DNA from: CAZMCC01 sp964564695
GTDB taxonomy: Bacteria; Planctomycetota; Phycisphaerae; Phycisphaerales; UBA1924
Direction: 5' to 3'
Assembly (NCBI GenBank): GCA_964564695.1
Contig: CAZMCC010000049.1
Location: forward strand, 1 to 27,616
Length of the DNA: 27,616 nucleotides
Made by a program: the position numbers and the translations under genes. Below the pieces are notes generated by a model. The model was not told where the DNA came from. It was given only the letters and a program-made list of their open reading frames with translations, and ran no database searches. Below, piece after piece: positions 22,989 through 27,616 of the stretch; position 1 is the first letter of the stretch, and each line of letters begins with the position of its first letter.

Positions 22989-24467
22989 CTACTCCCGCCG
23001 CGCAAAGCAGAACGACAGCGCCCCCTCCATCCACTTGTTCCAGCTCTGCTCGTTGTGCACCGCGCCCGGGTCGATCGTCGTCTTGTGCACCAGCGCCCGC
23101 TGCGTGAGCAGCGCATCAAACTTGCCCGCGGCCTCGACATACCGCTGGTTCAGCGGCTCGTCCGCAGGGTCGCTCCCCGCCTCCTTGCCGCCCATCACGA
23201 AGTAGACCACGTCGGGCCACTGCGTCCGCGTCTGGAAGAACTTCAGGGGCGCCGCGTCGTTGATCATCAGCGCCGGGCTGAAGCAGATGCACTTGCCGAA
23301 CAGCTCCGGGTGCTCGGTCGCGGCGTACAGGCTCACCAGCGCCCCCATGCTCGACCCGCCGATCCCCGTGAACTCCGCCCCGCGCTTCACGCGGAACGCC
23401 CGCTCCACCCGCGGCATGACTTCTTCCACGAGGAAGCGCGTGTACGCCGCCGCCCCCGCGCCCGCGTCGTCGAACATCTTCGTCGGGGCATACTCCTCGC
23501 GCCGACCCGCGAACGCGTGCGGGATGGCCACGACGATGAGGTCCTCGATCGTGGCGTTGCTCAGGAGCCGCGCCGCCGTCTCGTCCACGCCCCACTCCCC
23601 CGGCACCGTCGGCAGCTTCTCGAACACGTTCTGCCCGTCCTGCAGGTAGAGCACGCAGTACTCGTGCTGCGCCCGCGCCGGGTCGTCATACCCCGGCGGC
23701 AGCCACACGAGCGCGTCCCGCCACAGGCTCACGCCCGGCGACGCCTCGGTGCCGCCGCCGACGACCTCGAGCCTGCGGATGGTCCCCTTCTTGACGTCGA
23801 TCGGGCGATAGCGGTTGAGCGCCACCAGCCCCGGTTCCCACGGGCGCTTGTCGCGCCAGTTCTCCACGGTGAGCTCGATGATCGGCTTCTCGCCGGCCTT
23901 GAGCTTGCTCGCGTCCACGAGCGGCAGCATCCGGTTCTCGACGTCCTTGAGCTCGACCGTCGTCTCCACGTTGTCCCACGACCCGCGCGCGAACTTGAAC
24001 GACATCCGGCTGTCGAGCTTCAGCTTCTCGACCACGATCTGCCAGCGCATGTCCGACCGCGGCGAGAGCTTCCAGTTCGCATCCGCCGGGTTCCACCCCG
24101 AGTGGTTCGACGCCAGATAGATCGGCGAGTCGTTCGTGGCCACCTTCTGCTTGTCGTCGACGACGATGATGAAGCCCTGGGGGAGGCTTTCGGGTTCGAC
24201 CATTTTGGGTTGTGTCACGGCGACTTCACCGGCTGCGTTCGGGCTTGCAACTGGCTTGGCGAGCTCCGGCACGCGGATGTCGTATTGGAGGCCCGTGCCG
24301 GATGCGGACTCGTGCAGCGGGATCGGAATCACGCTGCGCGATGCTTCGGGGTCGAACTTGGAGACCTCGCGCTTGCCCGCGTCCGGGTTCATCTTGAACA
24401 TGATCGCGAGTCCCACGACCACCGCCACCGGCCCCATGAGCCACGCGGTCAGCATCCACTTGTTCAT
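22989..24467 (-). CDS. Membrane-anchored esterase-like alpha/beta hydrolase
   Basis: This is a 492-residue protein of the putative esterase (esterase D-like) family. The ATG at 24467 has GGGAG 8 bases upstream; an ATG at 24482 is possible. A signal anchor (WMLTAWLMGPVAVVVGLAIM) places the rest outside the membrane. Residues of about 95-200 form a beta-rich module similar to starch-binding or E-set domains (YLASNHSGWNPADANWKLS, QIVVEKLKLDSRMSFKFARG). The hydrolase domain follows: YCVLYLQDGQNVF, IVVAIPHAF, the nucleophile elbow GGSSMGAL with Ser373, MGGKEAGSD and VHNEQSW with the likely catalytic His. The substrate could be a carbohydrate ester, as in related acetyl- or feruloyl-esterases, but this is an inference. 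It leads an operon with two zinc-ribbon genes. Confidence 0.88.
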   Translation of the reverse strand: MNKWMLTAWLMGPVAVVVGLAIMFKMNPDAGKREVSKFDPEASRSVIPIPLHESASGTGLQYDIRVPELAKPVASPNAAGEVAVTQPKMVEPESLPQGFIIVVDDKQKVATNDSPIYLASNHSGWNPADANWKLSPRSDMRWQIVVEKLKLDSRMSFKFARGSWDNVETTVELKDVENRMLPLVDASKLKAGEKPIIELTVENWRDKRPWEPGLVALNRYRPIDVKKGTIRRLEVVGGGTEASPGVSLWRDALVWLPPGYDDPARAQHEYCVLYLQDGQNVFEKLPTVPGEWGVDETAARLLSNATIEDLIVVAIPHAFAGRREEYAPTKMFDDAGAGAAAYTRFLVEEVMPRVERAFRVKRGAEFTGIGGSSMGALVSLYAATEHPELFGKCICFSPALMINDAAPLKFFQTRTQWPDVVYFVMGGKEAGSDPADEPLNQRYVEAAGKFDALLTQRALVHKTTIDPGAVHNEQSWNKWMEGALSFCFARRE

Positions 24468-24523
24468 GCGTCGAGCTCCCATGTGCGCCTCGGGTGAGAC
24501 ACAACGGTAGTCCGTGTCGCCTC

Positions 24524-24773
24524 TTCAGCCCGAAGGGCTGGCCGTGAGTAGCCGGCGGTGGAGGAGGCTTTGCGACGACACCGCCGGAAAGCCCGCCCCA
24601 TTGTTCTCGCTCGCTTCGCGAGCGACCCCGAAGGGATCGTCGTACGTCACGAGCGCACCTTCGGCGTGCAATCCAACGAATGAATGAGGAGGATTGGTGG
24701 CCCGCTCACCGGGGGTGTCGTCGCCAAGCCTCCTCCACGCCCCGGCTACTCACGACCAGGCCTTCGGCCTGAA
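24524..24773. repeat. Large imperfect palindrome with 64-bp arms filling the esterase upstream spacer
   Basis: The spacer 24468-24787 has no gene. The left arm 24524-24587 and right arm 24709-24773 are inverted copies with about 90% identity, judged by eye. Shared core sequence includes GTGAGTAGCCGG, GTGGAGGAGGCTT and GCGACGACACC. Each arm begins with its own small hairpin: AGCCC-GAA-GGGCT on the left and AGGCC-TTC-GGCCT on the right. The ~120-base loop contains another perfect hairpin, TCGCTCGC-TTC-GCGAGCGA. The whole resembles a small non-coding mobile or REP-like element. It sits between two minus-strand genes, starting 57 bases upstream of the esterase start. Confidence 0.85.
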
Positions 24774-24787
24774 ATCACCCGGCCCAT

Positions 24788-25411
24788 TCACGGCACCCCC
24801 AACACCCCAAAGTAATGCAGGTTCCCCCCGAACACGAGGTCCACGAGCGGCGGGTACACCTTCATGCTTCGGCGCTGCTCCACCGGCGTGAACCGGTGGC
24901 GTGCCACCGTCTCGTCCCACTGCTGCTTCGTGTTGTACCGGTACAGGCACTTCACGCCGTACGGCGCGTTCGCGGCCCAGTCGATGAAGCTGATCCGCTG
25001 CTGCGCGAGCGGCCCCGCCACCTGGTGGTCCTTAATGATGACCAGCCGGCGGCTCAGCCGGGTGCACTCGGCGATGAGCCGATCCGGCTGCTCCTCGTGG
25101 TGCAGCACGTCGGCGACGATCACCACGTCGTAGCTCTTGTCGTCGAACGGCGCCCGCACGCCGTCGTACTTGTGGACCGTGATGGGCTCGCCCCCGCGTG
25201 CGAACCGCTCGAGTCCCTCGACCACGACGCCCTGCGGGCACGCCTTGTCGGCCATGATCGCCTGCCCGAGCGTGCCGTTGCCGCACCCGATGTCCAGGAC
25301 GCGGTCGCCCGGCTTGAGGTGCGGGACGATGGCCCGCACGAGCGCGTCGCGCCGGGCCCGGTAGATCGGGGCGTGCAGCGCGGTCATGACGGGGTGCAGC
25401 ACGTTGAGCAT
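24788..25411 (-). CDS. Class I SAM-dependent methyltransferase
   Basis: This is a 207-residue soluble methyltransferase. AAGG lies about 7 bases before the ATG at 25411. Motif I is VLDIGCGNGTLGQAI near residue 38, followed by VVVEGLERFARGG with the acidic ribose contact, and YDGVRAPFDDKSYDVVIVAD, which continues to VLHH as motifs II to IV. After the core comes a C-terminal segment with SFIDWAANAPYGVKCLYRYN and MKVYPPLVDLVFGG, features shared with small methyltransferases of polysaccharide or lipid-modification loci; the substrate is not clear. It is divergent from the GT-C-like gene across a 104-base spacer that carries a strong hairpin. Confidence 0.88.
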   Translation of the reverse strand: MLNVLHPVMTALHAPIYRARRDALVRAIVPHLKPGDRVLDIGCGNGTLGQAIMADKACPQGVVVEGLERFARGGEPITVHKYDGVRAPFDDKSYDVVIVADVLHHEEQPDRLIAECTRLSRRLVIIKDHQVAGPLAQQRISFIDWAANAPYGVKCLYRYNTKQQWDETVARHRFTPVEQRRSMKVYPPLVDLVFGGNLHYFGVLGVP

Positions 25412-25428
25412 CGTGAACCTTGGAAAGG

Positions 25429-25454
25429 CGCCCGCCGTAGTCCGACGGCGGGCG
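25429..25454. promoter_or_regulatory. Perfect 10-bp-stem hairpin in a divergent promoter region
   Basis: CGCCCGCCGT at 25429-25438 and ACGGCGGGCG at 25445-25454 form a perfect stem with a 6-base loop. It is 17 bases upstream of the methyltransferase start and 61 bases upstream of the membrane-protein start. In this divergent position it could be an operator for a dimeric regulator or a leader hairpin. No regulator gene is adjacent. Confidence 0.5.
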
Positions 25455-25515
25455 TTGGGACCAAGGCTATGGGGCCCGCTTCACGGTTTCAGTCGCCCCG
25501 ACCGATGAAGCCTTC

Positions 25516-27051
25516 ATGTCCCGCGGCCGCCACCAGCCCGACTCGCTCCCCGAACCCCGCCGGCGCAGGCCCGGGTGGACGCCGGCGCTGGTCCTCGCGG
25601 CGTTGTTTGCCCTCGCCGCCGTGCCGCTGATCGCCACCGGCTTCGACCGCGGGCGCGGGGCGTTCGACGACATCAACTACCACGCCAAGGTGATCGCGAC
25701 CTTCGCGGCCCAGTGGCCTCGGGGGGGGCCGGACTTCGCCGACTACCTGTCGATGACCACGCCGGGGTACCACCTCGTGCTCGCGGGCGTGTCGGTCTAC
25801 ATCTCCGACGCCCGGGCAGTCCTCCAGGGCGCGGGGATGCTCTTCACCCTCGCGCTGCTCATGCTGCTCGCCCGCGCCACGGCCCGCCGCGCCGGCGACA
25901 ACACGCCCACGCTCCCGACGCTCGCCGTGTGTCTGCCGGTCGCGTGCTCGCTCTACGTCGTCAACGCGGGCGTGTGGCTCCTCCCCGACAACGCCGCGTG
26001 GCTCGGCGTGCTCGGCGTGCTGCTCATCGCCCTCCGCCCAAGGGTCGACAAATGGACCTGCATCGGCGGCGGCCTGACGCTGCTCGCGCTCGTCTTCACG
26101 CGCCAGGTGCACCTGTGGGCCGCGGCCCCCCTGTGGGTCGCCGCGTGGCTCGGCTCGGCACAGGGCCATCGCCCGCCTCGAATTCTCGGCGAGCCCACGC
26201 CCGGCGCCTCGCTCGCGCGCACGGCCGCGTGCGTGCTGTGCACGATTCCCGCATTCGCCATCGTGGCGTACTTCGCCCGGCTTTGGGGCGGCCTGTGCCC
26301 CCCGTCGTTCGTGAACTGGGTGAAGCCGCCCAATCGCCCGACGCCGTATTCGCCAGCCGCTCCCGCGTTCATCCTCGCCCTCATCGGCGTCGCCTCGTGC
26401 TTCTACGCGGCCCACCTCGCCCCCGGCTTCGTGCGCCTGTGGCGTCACGCCCGCTGGGTGCTCGTCGTCGCCGCGGTGGCGGGGCTCGCGCTCGCGCTCA
26501 TCCCCCCGACGTCGTCTAGCCGCGAAGACGGGCGATCCTCCGGCCTGTGGGCGATCGCACACATCCTGCCCATCGCTAAGCGCTCGCCCGCCATCGCCGG
26601 CCTCTCGTGCCTCGGCGCCGTGCTCCTCGCGGCGTGGTGCGCCTCGGTCTCCCTGCGCGACCGCCTCATCCTCATCGCCGCCCTCGCCGGGTTCGCCGCG
26701 ACCCAGACTGTCAACCCCTGGGTCTGGCAGCGCTACATCGAGCCGCTCATCCTCATCCTCATGGCCCTCTTCGCCGCGAGCGCCGCCGCCGAGGCCGCGC
26801 CGCACCGCGACGACATCCCGTCTCACCGGAGCCCGCGCCTGCGGGCCCTCGGTGTGGCCGGCCCCTTCGCCCTCGCGGCCCTGCTCGCGGCCAACACGGC
26901 CAGGGAACTGGTCCGCGAGCCCGCCTCGGTCCCCGACTTGGGCTTCATCCCCGGTCCCCCCGGCAATCCTCACAGCGTTTGGGACCCACCCATCCACGCA
27001 GGCTCCGGGCGTGAGCCCCTCAAGCCCGGTTCCTCCAACCCCGACAACTGA
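25516..27051 (+). CDS. Multipass membrane protein, probable GT-C-type glycosyltransferase
   Basis: This is a 511-residue polytopic protein with roughly nine or ten hydrophobic segments. After a basic cytoplasmic N-terminus the first helix is ALVLAALFALAAVPLIATGF. The first external loop has DDINYHAKVIATFAAQWPRG and then MTTPGYHLVLAGVSVYI. The acidic D-D just after helix 1, the TTPG..H motif, and a later FTRQVHLW segment recall GT-C enzymes that use lipid-linked sugars, and especially the ALG10-like pattern (TTPGLY, FRQTN). NPWVWQRYIEPLILILMALF is a late conserved-looking helix. The acceptor and donor are unknown. The tail of ~60 residues is proline- and glycine-rich. It precedes gmd by 127 bases on the same strand, which supports a surface-polysaccharide role. 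Start ATG has no strong ribosome-binding site. Confidence 0.75.
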   Translation: MSRGRHQPDSLPEPRRRRPGWTPALVLAALFALAAVPLIATGFDRGRGAFDDINYHAKVIATFAAQWPRGGPDFADYLSMTTPGYHLVLAGVSVYISDARAVLQGAGMLFTLALLMLLARATARRAGDNTPTLPTLAVCLPVACSLYVVNAGVWLLPDNAAWLGVLGVLLIALRPRVDKWTCIGGGLTLLALVFTRQVHLWAAAPLWVAAWLGSAQGHRPPRILGEPTPGASLARTAACVLCTIPAFAIVAYFARLWGGLCPPSFVNWVKPPNRPTPYSPAAPAFILALIGVASCFYAAHLAPGFVRLWRHARWVLVVAAVAGLALALIPPTSSSREDGRSSGLWAIAHILPIAKRSPAIAGLSCLGAVLLAAWCASVSLRDRLILIAALAGFAATQTVNPWVWQRYIEPLILILMALFAASAAAEAAPHRDDIPSHRSPRLRALGVAGPFALAALLAANTARELVREPASVPDLGFIPGPPGNPHSVWDPPIHAGSGREPLKPGSSNPDN

Positions 27052-27061
27052 GGGTGGACCC

Positions 27062-27075
27062 TCGCGCCGGCGCGA
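27062..27075. terminator. Perfect 14-bp palindrome after the GT-C-like gene
   Basis: TCGCGCCGGCGCGA is self-complementary and begins 10 bases after the stop. A smaller hairpin, CGGGC-CTTC-GCCCG, follows near 27128-27141. There is no T tract, so an intrinsic terminator is only one possibility; an operator for gmd is another. Confidence 0.3.
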
Positions 27076-27178
27076 ACTTTCCGCCCCCCGGCGCGTTATG
27101 TGACGTTCCCTGAGGTATCGTTCTCCCGGGCCTTCGCCCGACTCCCTGGCGACGCGAACAGCCCCCGAAAGGATCAGT

Positions 27179-27616
27179 ATGAGCGGCTCCAACAACGGCT
27201 CCTCTCTCACCAAGCGCGCCCTGGTCACCGGCATCACCGGCCAGGACGGCTCCTACCTCGCCGAGCTGCTGTTCTCCAAGGGCTACGAGGTCCACGGCAT
27301 CATCCGCCGCTCCTCCTCCTTCAACACCGGACGCATCGAGCACCTGTATCAGGACCCCCACGTCAAGACCGGCGCCGCCAAGATGGTCCTGCACTACGGC
27401 GACCTCTGCGACGCCAACAACCTCGGCAAGCTCATGCGCGAGGTCCGCCCCACCGAGGTCTACAACCTCGGCGCACAGTCCCACGTCCGCGTCAGCTTCG
27501 ACATGCCCATCTACACCGCCGAGACCGTCGGCATGGGCGCCTTCAAGCTCCTCGAAGCCCTCCGCGAGTTCCAGCAGGAAGCCGGCCAGCAGGTCCGCTT
27601 CTACCAGGCCTCCAGC
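27179..27616 (+). CDS. gmd: GDP-mannose 4,6-dehydratase, 3' end outside the window
   Basis: The first 146 codons are present. The enzyme converts GDP-mannose to GDP-4-keto-6-deoxymannose, the precursor of GDP-fucose, GDP-rhamnose and GDP-perosamine. AAAGGA lies 5 bases before the ATG. After a short polar leader come the Rossmann motif RALVTGITGQDGSYLAELL with GxxGxxG, the NADP-binding HGIIRRSSSFNTGRIEHLY, HYGDLCDANNL, and VYNLGAQSHVRVSFDMP. All are strongly characteristic of Gmd rather than of other extended SDRs. The window ends at YQASS, just before the remaining active-site loop, so the YxxxK pair is not visible. GDP-mannose would come from the pyrophosphorylase encoded at 11792-12919. Confidence 0.96.
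   Translation, partial: MSGSNNGSSLTKRALVTGITGQDGSYLAELLFSKGYEVHGIIRRSSSFNTGRIEHLYQDPHVKTGAAKMVLHYGDLCDANNLGKLMREVRPTEVYNLGAQSHVRVSFDMPIYTAETVGMGAFKLLEALREFQQEAGQQVRFYQASS

Noticed and set aside
24468..24787. Small open frames in the esterase upstream spacer as genes
   Set aside because: They lie within the arms and loop of the palindrome, lack ribosome-binding sites and show no protein pattern.
25489..27237. Minus-strand open frame of 582 codons opposite the membrane protein
   Set aside because: It consists of highly charged Gly/Glu/Arg sequence, extends into gmd, and has no plausible start or family.

Overview
The window looks like chromosomal DNA from a high-GC planctomycete, most likely of the Phycisphaerae. 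The evidence is: a DUF1800/DUF1501 gene pair; two secreted proteins ending in a Planctomycetes-style PEP-CTERM variant (PAP, hydrophobic stretch, RRRR); a pseudopilin-like protein with an NLRQ motif; a LolA-like periplasmic protein; frequent GTG starts; and GC near 70% almost throughout. This placement is inferred from gene content only. No rRNA, tRNA, CRISPR array or transposase gene was seen.

Layout. 1-2262: the end of a pseudopilin-like gene, a PEP-CTERM beta-propeller-like protein and a frameshifted lipoprotein gene. 2325-4873: a plus-strand set (SRPBCC protein, short-chain dehydrogenase, SAM methyltransferase). 4922-6334: rarA on the minus strand; an 80-bp palindromic element occurs once inside this gene and once at its 3' end. 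6409-7149: a PlsC-type acyltransferase. 7133-15460: a long minus-strand run. In order of transcription it is ruvA, a three-gene low-GC cassette (TIGR04255-like plus two small proteins), a mannose-1-phosphate guanylyltransferase, ruvX/yqgF, a LolA-like protein and a 930-residue TPR metallopeptidase.

15588-17267: a CapD/WbpM-type nucleotide-sugar dehydratase whose first ~100 codons are an extreme poly-C/poly-proline tract. Next come a small coiled-coil protein, an SGNH hydrolase with a PEP-CTERM-like tail, the DUF1800-DUF1501 pair, and a minus-strand operon of an anchored esterase with two paralogous zinc-ribbon membrane proteins. The window ends with a methyltransferase, a multipass GT-C-like membrane protein and the start of GDP-mannose 4,6-dehydratase.

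The GDP-mannose pyrophosphorylase, the CapD-like dehydratase, the GT-C-like membrane protein and Gmd together suggest cell-surface polysaccharide synthesis using GDP-mannose-derived deoxysugars. RarA, RuvA and RuvX are housekeeping recombination or RNA-maturation functions.

The most unusual features are: (i) four kinds of long imperfect palindromes, one copy of which is inserted in frame in rarA with compensatory stem changes; (ii) the horizontally acquired-looking TIGR04255 cassette; and (iii) the homopolymer tracts in the CapD and lipoprotein genes, which are either contingency loci or assembly errors.
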